DNA of 57,962 nt from Flavobacteriaceae bacterium (GCA_020435965.1 JAGQYS010000013.1:1-57962), one strand, 5' to 3'; positions 1 to 8,303 are shown, numbered from the stretch's first letter. Made by a program: numbers and translations. The notes: a model not told the origin generated them from the letters alone.

Positions 1-914
1 TGATCGTGAAACAAGACCACAACAATATCGTCCTTTTTAAAATGCTCTTTAAGTTGCAATACACCTTTAATGGCTGCTCCAGCTGAGTTACCCAGAAACA
101 TACCTTCTTCTCTTGCTAGTAATTGTGTGTAAATTGCAGCATCTTTATCAGTTACTTTGGTAAATCCATCTATAATACTAAAGTCTACATTTTCAGGTAA
201 AATATCTTCTCCAATACCTTCAGTGACATAAGGATAGATTTCTTTTTCGTCAAAAATTCCAGTTTCATGGTATTTTTTAAACACGCTTCCATAAGTATCA
301 ACTCCCCAAACTTTCACATTTGGATTCTGTTCTTTAAGGTATTTCCCAACACCAGAAACGGTTCCTCCTGTTCCTACTCCAACTACAAAATGAGTCACTT
401 TACCATCTGTTTGATTCCAAATTTCTGGCCCAGTACTTTCGTAATGTGCTTTTGTATTACTCGGATTATCGTATTGATTAACGTACCAAGAATTAGGTGT
501 TTCTTGACCTAAACGCTTTGATACCGAATAATAACTTCTTGGATCTGTTGGCTCGACATCTGTAGGACAAACGATTACCTCAGCTCCAACAGCTTTAAGT
601 ATATCCATTTTTTCTTTGGACTGCTTATCGCTCATCACAAAAATACATTTATAGCCTTTTACAATAGCAGCGAGCGCTAAACCCATTCCTGTATTTCCAG
701 ACGTACCTTCAATGATAGTACCTCCAGGTTTTAAACGTCCATCAGCTTCAGCATCTTCAATCATTTTCAAGGCCATTCTATCTTTTACTGAATTTCCAGG
801 ATTAAACGTTTCATACTTAGCCAACACCAAGCATGGTAGCTCTTCAACTAATTTATTCAGCTTTACTAAAGGCGTATTTCCTATAGTTCCTAAAATATTT
901 TCTGCGTATTCCAT
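1..914 (-). CDS. PLP-dependent cysteine synthase / cystathionine beta-synthase family protein (3' end cut off by window)
   Basis: Fold-type II PLP enzyme that joins an activated serine to sulfide or homocysteine in cytosolic sulfur amino acid metabolism. About 304 codons are visible from the ATG at 914; the C-terminus lies beyond the window edge. The N-terminus reads MEYAENILGTIGNTPLVKL. The Schiff-base lysine is K44 in NPGNSVKDR, the substrate loop TSGNTG starts at residue 71, and a glycine-rich phosphate loop (GVGTGGTVSG) lies near residue 180. The N-terminal signature is closer to bacterial cystathionine beta-synthase/CysM-like proteins than to classic CysK, but substrate choice cannot be settled here, and any C-terminal CBS pair would be outside the window. 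A perfect TAAATTTG -7 box lies just upstream. Confidence 0.93.
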   Translation of the reverse strand, partial: MEYAENILGTIGNTPLVKLNKLVEELPCLVLAKYETFNPGNSVKDRMALKMIEDAEADGRLKPGGTIIEGTSGNTGMGLALAAIVKGYKCIFVMSDKQSKEKMDILKAVGAEVIVCPTDVEPTDPRSYYSVSKRLGQETPNSWYVNQYDNPSNTKAHYESTGPEIWNQTDGKVTHFVVGVGTGGTVSGVGKYLKEQNPNVKVWGVDTYGSVFKKYHETGIFDEKEIYPYVTEGIGEDILPENVDFSIIDGFTKVTDKDAAIYTQLLAREEGMFLGNSAGAAIKGVLQLKEHFKKDDIVVVLFHD

Positions 915-931
915 ATTGTAATTTTGCGTTG

Positions 932-939
932 CAAATTTA
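932..939 (-). promoter_or_regulatory. -7 promoter element (TAAATTTG) of the cysteine/cystathionine synthase gene
   Basis: Read on the minus strand this is TAAATTTG, a full match to the Bacteroidota TAnnTTTG element. It lies 17 nt upstream of the ATG at 914, predicting a leader of roughly 10 nt. No clear TTG -33 element is seen. It suggests the gene has its own promoter despite following the permease gene. Confidence 0.55.
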
Positions 940-979
940 AGGTAAAAGTTAAAAGCTAAAAGAGAAAAGCGGTTTTAAT

Positions 980-2215
980 TTATTCAAAACGTATGGCTTT
1001 TACTGGAGAAATCTTTGAGATGATGTAAGACGGAACCAAAAGCATAAGCATACAGACTACAAATGTGCCAACATTCAAGGCTAAAATATAACCAAGATTA
1101 AGATACACTGGAGCTTGAGTTACGTAATATACTTCAGGATTTAAAGGAAATAATCCGAATTGCTGTTGTGCAAACAACAACCCTAAGCCAATTAAATTTC
1201 CCCAAAACATGCCTAACAAAACGAGGTAGGAAGCGTTGTATAAAAATATTTTTCTAATGCTCCAATTGTTAGTTCCAAGCGCCTTTAGTAAGCCTATCAT
1301 TTGTGTTCTTTCTAAAATAAGTACCAATAAAGCTGTAATCATATTGATGCCAGCAACAATGATCATGATAGCAATAATACCATTGGTGTTGTTATCAAAA
1401 ATACCGATCCATTCAAAAATAGTTGCATATTTTTCTGCAACTGTTGTGGTGTTGAGGGTCGATGGTGTGTTTTTGTAAACCTCTTTTGCAATCGATTCTA
1501 AATCGTCGTAATCATCTATAAAAACCTCAAAGTTACCAATTTGGTCAGCTTCCCATCTATTTAACCGTTGTACGTGCTTGAGGTCTCCAATAAAATAGGT
1601 TTCGTCCAATTCTTGAAATCCGGAATTGTAAATACCAACTACATCAAATTTTCTGATAAAAGGTGATTGATTAGCATCTTCCTTCATAAAAAACATCTGA
1701 AAACTATCACCAACTTTAAAACCTAATCGTTTTGCCAAGTACTGTGAAATCAATACTTCATTATTCATTTCATCTGAATAATTTGGCAATTTTCCATCAA
1801 TAAGAAATTCTTCAAAATAATCCCAAGAGTAATCTGCTCCAACGCCTTTCATTATAACACCTTCAAAGTCGGTTTCGGTCCTTATCACACCAAATTTAGT
1901 AGCAACAGCCTGTACATGTTTTATACCTTCAACACCTTTAAATTTAGGGTAAAATTCTTGGTTAATGGAGATTGGAAATTGCGACTCTTCTGAGTTGTTA
2001 CTATCAAAATTTGTAATGGTAATATGACCATTGAAAGCCACAGCTTTGTCTCTAATTTTTTGCTGCAAGCCCTTTCCAGTCGCGATTGCAATGAGCATCA
2101 CAATAATTCCAATGGCAATGGCAGCAATTCCAATTTTTATTATTGGTGCCGAAACACTACTTTTATACGACTTACTACCAATTATGCGTTTAGCTATAAA
2201 ATATTCGAAATTCAA
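980..2215 (-). CDS. LolC/LolE/FtsX-family ABC transporter permease
   Basis: Inner-membrane permease of the lipoprotein-release/MacB superfamily (411 aa). It probably works with a separate LolD-like ATPase that is not encoded next to it. There is one TM segment near residues 24-46, a large periplasmic domain (about 50-270), then three TM segments (about 280-302, 328-352 and 375-400), the classic FtsX topology. The start is a TTG giving MNFEYFIAKRI, which fits conserved N-termini of this family; an in-frame stop lies three codons upstream, so no ATG is available. The 5' end is only 8 bases from the start of the divergent NamZ-like gene. Exact substrate (lipoprotein export or other) is inferred from family membership. 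Confidence 0.85.
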   Translation of the reverse strand: MNFEYFIAKRIIGSKSYKSSVSAPIIKIGIAAIAIGIIVMLIAIATGKGLQQKIRDKAVAFNGHITITNFDSNNSEESQFPISINQEFYPKFKGVEGIKHVQAVATKFGVIRTETDFEGVIMKGVGADYSWDYFEEFLIDGKLPNYSDEMNNEVLISQYLAKRLGFKVGDSFQMFFMKEDANQSPFIRKFDVVGIYNSGFQELDETYFIGDLKHVQRLNRWEADQIGNFEVFIDDYDDLESIAKEVYKNTPSTLNTTTVAEKYATIFEWIGIFDNNTNGIIAIMIIVAGINMITALLVLILERTQMIGLLKALGTNNWSIRKIFLYNASYLVLLGMFWGNLIGLGLLFAQQQFGLFPLNPEVYYVTQAPVYLNLGYILALNVGTFVVCMLMLLVPSYIISKISPVKAIRFE

Positions 2216-2223
2216 TGTAATCT

Positions 2224-3492
2224 ATGAGCTTTAAGGTTTTCAAAAATACTGTTTTATTATTTGTTTTGGCATTAATTTCTTGTGGAAGTGGGAATAAATC
2301 GGAAGACAAAGTACAGAACACTGAAGAGATGCTTCGACAGGCTCAGCATGACAATCTAGACGATAAAGAAATTATCGTTGGTGCCAATAGAACATCTGAA
2401 TATTTATCGCTTTTAAAGGGGAAACGTGTTGGTGTTGTCGCTAATCAGACCTCTGTTATCTTCAAAAACAGTAGACGGAATACAAATGACCGAAGTTATA
2501 CTCACTTAGTAGATTCATTGATTGCATTAAAGATTAATGTAAAAAAAGTCTTTTCACCTGAACATGGGTTTAGAGGTGATGTTGATGCTGGCGAACATGT
2601 TGAAGATGGCATAGACAAAAAAACGGGATTGCCTTTAGTGTCCCTTTATGGAAACTCAAAAAAAACTGATCCTAAGGATTTGGACGATATCGATATTTTA
2701 ATTTTTGATATTCAAGATGTTGGTGTCAGGTTTTACACCTACATTTCAACATTACATTATATCATGGAAGCTTGTGCCGAAAACAACATTCCGCTAATTG
2801 TTTTAGACAGACCAAATCCTAATGGAAATTATGTGGATGGTCCAACGCTTGAAAAAGAACATCAAAGTTTTTTAGGCATGCATCCAATTCCACTAGTTCA
2901 TGGGATGACTATTGGTGAATATGCCAAAATGATTAATGGCGAAAAATGGTTGCCTAATGGCAATCAATGTCAAATTACAATTATTCCTTGCGACCATTAC
3001 ACACATGAAACACCTTATAGTCTTAGCATAAGGCCTTCACCAAATCTTCCAAATGATCAATCGATAAAACTATATCCAAGTCTTGGTTTATTTGAAGGCA
3101 CTAATGTGAATGCTGGACGAGGCACCGAATTTCAGTTTCAACGCTATGGAGCACCATTTCTTAATCCTGAAACCATGACTTTTACGTATACACCACAATC
3201 CAATTTTGGTGCGAAATATCCAAAGCATAAAGATAAATTATGCTATGGTGAAGATTTAAGTAATGCTGAAGTTAACGAAGAAATGACTTTAAAATGGATT
3301 ATTAAAGCTTATGAAAATTCAACAGATAAATCAAAATTCTTTTTAACAGACGGATTTACAAAACATGCTGGAACCACCACATTGCAAAAACAAATAGAAT
3401 CTGGAATGAGTGAAGCAGACATTAAAGCCACTTGGCAAAAAGATTTAGAACAATTTAAAATAACAAGAGCAAAATATTTAATCTATAACTAA
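2224..3492 (+). CDS. namZ: DUF1343 / NamZ-type exo-beta-N-acetylmuramidase, lipoprotein
   Basis: Probable exo-beta-N-acetylmuramidase (GH171), which trims MurNAc from peptidoglycan fragments. The N-terminus is a lipoprotein signal with a lipobox ending at Cys20 (ALISC). Family signatures are PEHGFRG, DAGE, TGLPVVSLYG-like (TGLPLVSLYG), FDIQDVGVRFYTYIST and DRPNPNG. The length of 422 aa is normal. The linker after the lipobox carries residues MLRQAQHD (36-43), which are the in-frame translation of a dispersed repeat found elsewhere in the window. It is followed 1 nt downstream by a serine hydrolase gene, probably one operon for wall turnover. The role is known for Bacillus and Tannerella homologues and inferred here. 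Confidence 0.88.
   Translation: MSFKVFKNTVLLFVLALISCGSGNKSEDKVQNTEEMLRQAQHDNLDDKEIIVGANRTSEYLSLLKGKRVGVVANQTSVIFKNSRRNTNDRSYTHLVDSLIALKINVKKVFSPEHGFRGDVDAGEHVEDGIDKKTGLPLVSLYGNSKKTDPKDLDDIDILIFDIQDVGVRFYTYISTLHYIMEACAENNIPLIVLDRPNPNGNYVDGPTLEKEHQSFLGMHPIPLVHGMTIGEYAKMINGEKWLPNGNQCQITIIPCDHYTHETPYSLSIRPSPNLPNDQSIKLYPSLGLFEGTNVNAGRGTEFQFQRYGAPFLNPETMTFTYTPQSNFGAKYPKHKDKLCYGEDLSNAEVNEEMTLKWIIKAYENSTDKSKFFLTDGFTKHAGTTTLQKQIESGMSEADIKATWQKDLEQFKITRAKYLIYN
2328..2354 (+). repeat. Dispersed intergenic-type repeat read in frame inside namZ
   Basis: The bases GCTTCGACAGGCTCAGCATG and the following ACAA form a repeat box usually found between genes in flavobacteria. The 15-mer GGCTCAGCATGACAA recurs exactly in the intergenic repeat at 10187-10233. 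Here it is in frame and encodes MLRQAQHD in the spacer between the lipidated Cys and the catalytic domain. Confidence 0.7.
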
Positions 3493-3493
3493 A

Positions 3494-4570
3494 ATGAAAC
3501 GCATTACCTTATTACTTTTTACCTTAAGCCAAACCTTGGTTTTTTCACAAACCAAAGAGTTCTCCATTAAAGAAACCATTAAATCAGCTCATACTACAGC
3601 TGTAAACTTTGCTGAAAAGGAAAACATTCCAGGTATGGCAATTTCTGTATCAAAAAATGGTAACCTCATTTGGTCTGAAGGGTTTGGTTATTCTAATATA
3701 GAAGAAAAGATAGAAGTTAATCCGAGTGTGACTCAATTCAGGATTGCAAGTATTTCAAAATCATTAACTGCTGCTGCTTTGGCAAAATTAATGGATGATG
3801 GTCAACTTGATTTAGATGAAAGCCTCTACACTTATGTACCTGATTTTCCGAAAAAGAAATATGATTTTACAGTCAGGCAAGTTGGAGGGCACATTGCTGG
3901 GATTCGCCACTACAATGGTTCTGAGTTTATCTTAAACAAAAAAATGGACATTGTTGAAGGCCTTGATGTATTTAAGGAGTCGCCTTTAAAATTTGAACCA
4001 GGAACAGATTACAGTTACAGCACCTATGGCTGGAATTTACTCAGTGTGGTTGTGCAAAATGCTGCTAAAACAGAATTCAATTCATACATGACCAATAATG
4101 TATTTAAACCTCTTGGAATGGCAAGTACAGCATTAGATTTATCAGATCAAAATATGCCAAACAGAACTTTGTTTTACAATAAAACGAATGCTGGAGACAT
4201 CAGGCTTGGTCCAGAAGTTAGCAACGAATTTAAAGTTGCTGGCGGAGGTTTTGTTTCAACTTCTGAGGACTTAATCAAGTTTGGAAACGAAATCATTTCA
4301 CCAAAAGTTTTCAGCAAATCCTCAATTGAAGAATTGTTAAAAGAACAACATCTAACCAACGGAAAAGGAACTGGTTATGGTGTTGGTTTTGGAATTGGTA
4401 AAACAAAAAAAGGAACCGTTTCTTACAGCCATTCTGGTGGAGGCATTGGAGCCACAACCTTATTATTAATGTATCCTGAAGAAGGTATTGTAATCTCCAT
4501 AGTCACTAATATGTCAGGATTACCAATTCGTGATTTTGGTGAACAACTTGAAGCTGTATTTATCAACTAA
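3494..4570 (+). CDS. Serine hydrolase of the beta-lactamase class C / LACTB family, secreted
   Basis: Periplasmic or exported hydrolase of the penicillin-binding-protein/class C beta-lactamase fold (358 aa). The N-terminus is a Sec signal (cleavage after FSQ, about residue 19). The nucleophile motif SxxK is S86-I-S-K89; a Tyr-Ser element at 175-176 occupies the YxN position; the third box is HSGGG near residue 312 in place of KTG, as in LACTB-like peptidases and esterases rather than true beta-lactamases. It begins 1 nt after namZ and is likely cotranscribed, suggesting action on peptidoglycan peptides or a related D-amino-acid substrate (inference). Its stop codon overlaps that of the convergent next gene in a CTAA tetranucleotide. 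Confidence 0.85.
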   Translation: MKRITLLLFTLSQTLVFSQTKEFSIKETIKSAHTTAVNFAEKENIPGMAISVSKNGNLIWSEGFGYSNIEEKIEVNPSVTQFRIASISKSLTAAALAKLMDDGQLDLDESLYTYVPDFPKKKYDFTVRQVGGHIAGIRHYNGSEFILNKKMDIVEGLDVFKESPLKFEPGTDYSYSTYGWNLLSVVVQNAAKTEFNSYMTNNVFKPLGMASTALDLSDQNMPNRTLFYNKTNAGDIRLGPEVSNEFKVAGGGFVSTSEDLIKFGNEIISPKVFSKSSIEELLKEQHLTNGKGTGYGVGFGIGKTKKGTVSYSHSGGGIGATTLLLMYPEEGIVISIVTNMSGLPIRDFGEQLEAVFIN

Positions 4571-4938
4571 TTATTAGAAGCAACAATAGTAGGAGTATCT
4601 CCAAAAATACGTACAACAAAAACAATTTTTAACGAATCTTGAACGACTACAAACATGTGTTTGCCTTTTGCAAGGTCTCGTAGGCCAACTTTATAATTTG
4701 TAGCATAAACACGATTGTTTATGTCGTGTTTCATTTTATTATGTATATCATAGATATAGCTTATTTTACTGTCACTTTTAAGCACCAAAGTATCTTTAGT
4801 AGCATTTAAATCGTGATACAAACCACTAGCCAAAACATTGATGTTTTTTTCAATTTTAGCAAAATCGTGCTGAGCAAATAGCTGAGAATTTGAGAGACAA
4901 AAAAACGCTATTAAAAGCGTCAATGTAGTTTTGTGCAT
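4567..4938 (-). CDS. Small secreted protein of unknown function
   Basis: About 123 aa from the ATG at 4938 (MHKTTLTLLI). A longer frame reaches a TTG at 4974, but the ATG gives a clean signal peptide (hydrophobic 4-16, cleavage after LFAQ), so it is preferred. The mature part is about 100 residues with no cysteine pairs or domain I recognise. It has a beta-rich look with alternating K/D and hydrophobic residues (LKSDSKISYIYD). Monocistronic, convergent with the serine hydrolase. Confidence 0.6.
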   Translation of the reverse strand: MHKTTLTLLIAFFCLSNSQLFAQHDFAKIEKNINVLASGLYHDLNATKDTLVLKSDSKISYIYDIHNKMKHDINNRVYATNYKVGLRDLAKGKHMFVVVQDSLKIVFVVRIFGDTPTIVASNN

Positions 4939-5111
4939 GTGCTTTACTATTAAGTTCAATAATTTTAAACTCAACAGTTATTAGTGATCCCTCGAGATAA
5001 ATCTAAATTAATTCAACTTCTAAAGAATAAAAAAATCTATGAAATGCACAAAAAGGAGTTTATCGTACTGTTTTACTCGATAAAATGTAATTTCAAAGAT
5101 TGAAATGAATA

Positions 5112-5957
5112 TCAATCTAGCTCTTTGTTAGGTATAATGGTAGGTTTTTGGTACTTCTGAAACGGTTGTTTAAGCAATGACCAAACGTTTCCATTTTCTT
5201 TTTCATTAGGAAATACATCAACTCCATAAATAAGCTTTTCTCTATCTAATTCCATGTAAGTGCCAAGCATTCTATCCCAAATTGAAAAGATGTTGCCATA
5301 ATTAGAGTCAGTATAAGGCAACACATAATGATGGTGTACTTTATGCATATCTGGTGACACTAAAAAATAGCTCAATGCATGATCTACTTTTTTAGGCAAT
5401 TTTATATTGGCATGACTAAATTGTGTAGCGACTAATGACATCGATTGATACAGCATCACAATACCAATTGGAGCTCCAATAATAAAAACACCAAGTAAAG
5501 TAAACGTATAACGAATAACACTTTCTAATGGATGGTGTCTATTTGCTGTGGTTGTATCAACCTTGTGGTCTGTATGATGCACCAAATGAATCATCCACAA
5601 TGGTTTTACTTTATGTTCAATAAAATGTGGAAGATAAGCACCAATAAAATCCATCAATAAAATTCCAATTACAATGTAAAGCCATATTGGTAGTTCAGGC
5701 AACCAATTGAGAATTCCAAAATCATTTGCCATAACATAGTCTGCTGATTTTAGAAGTAAAAAAGCCAATGCAAAATTGATGATAATAGTAGTTAGTGTAA
5801 AGAAAATGTTAGGCACTGCGTGTTTCCATTTGTTATACTTAAACTTAAACAATGGAAGACCTCCTTCAAGCAGCCAAAAAAATGTGAGTCCTCCAACTAG
5901 AATAATGCTTCTGTGCAAAGAAGGTATGGTTTCAAAGTAGTTTAATAATGATTCCAA
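5112..5957 (-). CDS. Sterol desaturase / fatty acid hydroxylase family membrane protein
   Basis: Integral membrane di-iron enzyme (281 aa). The histidine clusters are HFIEH at 111-115, HLVHH at 124-128, RHHP at 140-143 and HKVHHHY near 206, the HxxxH/HxxHH/HxxHH pattern of the fatty acid hydroxylase superfamily. TM segments lie at about 14-34, 50-72 and 90-110, with another pair around 155-180. Bacterial members hydroxylate or desaturate lipid acyl chains or carotenoids; the substrate here is not predictable. It is the last gene of a three-gene minus-strand operon, 5 nt after the upstream gene. Confidence 0.88.
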   Translation of the reverse strand: MESLLNYFETIPSLHRSIILVGGLTFFWLLEGGLPLFKFKYNKWKHAVPNIFFTLTTIIINFALAFLLLKSADYVMANDFGILNWLPELPIWLYIVIGILLMDFIGAYLPHFIEHKVKPLWMIHLVHHTDHKVDTTTANRHHPLESVIRYTFTLLGVFIIGAPIGIVMLYQSMSLVATQFSHANIKLPKKVDHALSYFLVSPDMHKVHHHYVLPYTDSNYGNIFSIWDRMLGTYMELDREKLIYGVDVFPNEKENGNVWSLLKQPFQKYQKPTIIPNKELD

Positions 5958-5962
5958 ATTGT

Positions 5963-6856
5963 TTACTTATTAATATTTAAAATTAACTCAGCTTTTTTTA
6001 AGTCTGCTTCAGAAACATTTGGTTTCCAAGTAGCTGAATTTTCTTCATCATTTAATAGTATAAATGTAGTATAATTTAAGAAACTATATAAACCTTTATT
6101 TACCTCAGCTATATCTGTTTCATCAATTTTTCTTAAAAGTCTTCTAACTTTTCTCGGATTATTTAAAATCAAATCTTGCTTAAGGCTCAATAAATCCATT
6201 CGTTGTGAATAGGCTTCTTTTTCGGGCAAATTGTTTGTTGTTAAATGTTTTTTTGACTCTTCTAAATACAAATTGGCTAATTCAATAATTTCCTCTCTGG
6301 TTTCCTCTTCTACAAATAAAGAAAAATCAATGTATTTATCTCCAAGGTTAAAAGATGTTGTGAAATTATTTTGTTGCGAATAATTAATTAAATCCTGCTT
6401 TAAAAACGTAGTTCTTAAGGAATAGTTTTTAATTAAGTCTGAAAGGTTCTGCTCAATATCATAAGTAGCTTTAGTATTTAAAATATTTGCATTAGCATCC
6501 ATTATTTTAATACTATCGTCGTTAAGTTTTGCAATGTATTTATTTGGTCTTCCTTCAGCCTTTTTTATAAATTTGTCGTATTCTGCTTCAGGGAGCAATA
6601 CAGGAATAAAGTGTTCCCAAATTATGCCATCTAAGCTTTTGTCTTTTGATAAATCAATAATGACTAGGTTTCCCTTACTGTCATTATACAACAAAGGATA
6701 AGGAAAATCTAACGACTCTTCCCAAACCACAAACAGCATTTTATCTTGCACCAAAGCCAAACGTTTAGCAATGCTTATAGAGGTAAAAAACTCTTGCGAC
6801 AAACAAATGTTTTGCGATAACAGAGTAATAGTTAATAAAATAAAAAGCTTTTTCAC
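5963..6856 (-). CDS. Secreted protein of unknown function, operon partner of fatty acid hydroxylase
   Basis: 297 aa starting with GTG (MKKLFILLTITLL). An in-frame TAA lies three codons upstream, so GTG is the only reasonable start. The signal peptide is cleaved around residue 20 (LSQ). The mature part begins with a possible thioredoxin-like stretch (LFVVWEES ... LVIIDLSKD), but there is no CxxC, followed by a helical region with many E/K/L. I do not recognise the family. It lies 11 nt after the Cys-cluster gene and 5 nt before the hydroxylase gene, so cotranscription is very likely. Confidence 0.7.
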   Translation of the reverse strand: MKKLFILLTITLLSQNICLSQEFFTSISIAKRLALVQDKMLFVVWEESLDFPYPLLYNDSKGNLVIIDLSKDKSLDGIIWEHFIPVLLPEAEYDKFIKKAEGRPNKYIAKLNDDSIKIMDANANILNTKATYDIEQNLSDLIKNYSLRTTFLKQDLINYSQQNNFTTSFNLGDKYIDFSLFVEEETREEIIELANLYLEESKKHLTTNNLPEKEAYSQRMDLLSLKQDLILNNPRKVRRLLRKIDETDIAEVNKGLYSFLNYTTFILLNDEENSATWKPNVSEADLKKAELILNINK

Positions 6857-6867
6857 TGATAGTTAAA

Positions 6868-7362
6868 TTACAATTGAATTCGTTTTTTCATAGCTTCAAC
6901 AATGTTATAAGCTGCTGGACAAATAGCCACATTTTTTAAGGTCAGGTTTGAAATTTGCTGAAATTTCTTTCTGTCTGTATGTGGAAATTCTCTACATGCT
7001 TTTGGTCTAACATCATAAATAGAACAATAATTATCTGCTCCAAGAAAGGTACATGGCACGCTTTGCAACACAAAATCATTATCTTCATCAAGCCTCAAAT
7101 ACTGTTCCGTAAATTGTTGTGGTTTCATTTTAAAGAATTTTGCAATGCGCTCAATATCTTTATCTGTAAACAAAGGTCCTGTTGTTTTGCAACAATTGGC
7201 ACACTCCAGGCAATCTGTACGTTTAAATTCTTCGTCATGCAATTCCTGCATCAAATAGTCTAAATGCTTTGGTGGCTTTTTTTTAAGCTTTGCAAAAAAG
7301 GTTTTGTTTTCCTTATGCTTATCTTTGGCGAGCTTTGGAAGATTATTTATGGTGTCTTGCAT
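6868..7362 (-). CDS. YkgJ family cysteine cluster protein
   Basis: Cytosolic metal-binding protein (164 aa) of the UPF0153/YkgJ family, whose cysteines are thought to bind zinc or an Fe-S cluster. The sequence shows CLECANCC (C-x2-C-x2-CC) near residues 56-63, then PCTFLG, YCSIYDVRPKACREFP, and a late Cys in AICPAAY. The spacing is typical. The N-terminal ~35 residues are a basic helix. First gene of the three-gene operon ending in the fatty acid hydroxylase. The upstream region contains a TATTTTTA -7-like box partly inside a dispersed repeat. The biochemical function of the family is poorly known. Confidence 0.85.
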   Translation of the reverse strand: MQDTINNLPKLAKDKHKENKTFFAKLKKKPPKHLDYLMQELHDEEFKRTDCLECANCCKTTGPLFTDKDIERIAKFFKMKPQQFTEQYLRLDEDNDFVLQSVPCTFLGADNYCSIYDVRPKACREFPHTDRKKFQQISNLTLKNVAICPAAYNIVEAMKKRIQL

Positions 7363-7377
7363 AGTGTAAAAATACTA

Positions 7378-7423
7378 AAGTTCTCGATACAATTTCGATA
7401 AATCGAAATCACTCGAACTGACA
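7378..7423. repeat. Imperfect inverted repeat (ATTTCGAT/ATCGAAAT core)
   Basis: The core AATTTCGAT-AA-ATCGAAAT is a perfect hairpin, and the outer arms (TTCTCGATAC and ACTCGAAC) pair imperfectly. It is followed by TGACAAA, as in other dispersed repeats of flavobacterial genomes. It overlaps the presumed promoter of the YkgJ-type gene. Confidence 0.6.
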
Positions 7424-7459
7424 AATAAAAGAATTAATACAAGATGTTGAAACAAATTT

Positions 7460-7494
7460 AGCATGACAAAAAGAGATTCCTGCTTTCGCAGGAA
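7460..7494 (+). repeat. Dispersed hairpin repeat ending 6 nt before a start codon
   Basis: AGCATGACAAAAAGAGA is followed by the hairpin TTCCTGC-TTTC-GCAGGAA (7477-7494). The same family is seen at 8393-8418, 29080-29104 and 32402-32422. The right arm places AGGAA 6 nt upstream of the methyltransferase ATG at 7501, the spacing of a Shine-Dalgarno element. Confidence 0.75.
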
Positions 7495-7500
7495 ATAAAT

Positions 7501-8196
7501 ATGAAAGACCTATTCGGAAAAGCCTTATTAGATTACCAAAACGGAAATTACACTGAAGATATCATCACCTCAACAAGTATTTCTGATGAAGACACCTTAC
7601 CACTTCCCTATTTGTTTAGAACTTTTACTAAAATGCCAAAATTGGAACAAAAAGCACTGCAACTTACCAAAGGCAAAACGCTTGATGTTGGTTGTGGCTC
7701 AGGAAGTCATAGTTTGTATTTACAAGATAAAGGGTTTTATGTTAAAGCCATTGATATTTCTGAAGGTGCTATTGAAGTCGCTAAGCAAAGAGGTGTAAAT
7801 CATGCTAAAGTTTTAGATGTGTTGAACGAAACGGAAAGCTTTGATACTATTCTCTTATTGATGAATGGCACTGGAATTTTTCAAGACATGTCGCAAGTAT
7901 CAACATATTTGAAGCATTTAAAATCATTGCTTAATCCTAATGGGCAAATTTTAATTGACTCGTCTGATATAAAATACATGTATGAAGACGAAGATGGAGG
8001 CATTTGGTTTAATGCAAACAACGACTACTATGGCGAGCTTGACTATTTTTTAAGCTATAAAGGCGAACAAGAACAACCTATGAAATGGTTATATCTTGAT
8101 TTCAATACGCTGTTAACAGCTTGCACTTCTGTTGGACTCAACTGTGAACTCGTTATAGAAGGAGAGCATTTTGATTATTTGGCTAAGTTGGGTTAG
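7501..8196 (+). CDS. Class I SAM-dependent methyltransferase
   Basis: Cytosolic Rossmann-fold methyltransferase (231 aa). Motif I is LDVGCGSGS at 61-69; the acidic motif II (AIDIS) follows about 20 residues later; motif IV is DTILLLMNGTG and motif VI is around LNPNGQILIDS. The C-terminal part (IKYMYEDEDGGIWF ... FDYLAKLG) is a substrate-facing lid I cannot assign. The ATG at 7501 sits right behind a repeat hairpin. Convergent with the outer-membrane barrel gene. Substrate unknown. Confidence 0.85.
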   Translation: MKDLFGKALLDYQNGNYTEDIITSTSISDEDTLPLPYLFRTFTKMPKLEQKALQLTKGKTLDVGCGSGSHSLYLQDKGFYVKAIDISEGAIEVAKQRGVNHAKVLDVLNETESFDTILLLMNGTGIFQDMSQVSTYLKHLKSLLNPNGQILIDSSDIKYMYEDEDGGIWFNANNDYYGELDYFLSYKGEQEQPMKWLYLDFNTLLTACTSVGLNCELVIEGEHFDYLAKLG

Positions 8197-8246
8197 TTTG
8201 CTTTTTATACTCTTAACTCTTGACTTTAACAGAAAAAAAGTCGAAC

Positions 8247-8303
8247 TTCGTTTAACGTCTGATATAAAACATTGAAACGTTAGATATCATAACATTAAAC
8301 GAA
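8247..8303. repeat. Inverted repeat TTCGTTTAA...TTAAACGAA
   Basis: Nine-base perfect arms at 8247-8255 and 8295-8303 enclose two near-direct copies of AACGT(T)(C/A)(T/G)GATAT. It lies in the 221-base gap between two convergent genes, which otherwise holds only A/T-rich sequence and the hairpin at 8393-8418. Confidence 0.45.

Noticed and set aside
5090-5106. Palindrome ATTTCAAAGATTGAAAT as a possible terminator or a third copy of the 31.4 kb operator
   Set aside because: It lacks the TACTTTG/CAAAGTA arms, has no T-tract, and lies in A/T-rich sequence where such palindromes arise by chance.
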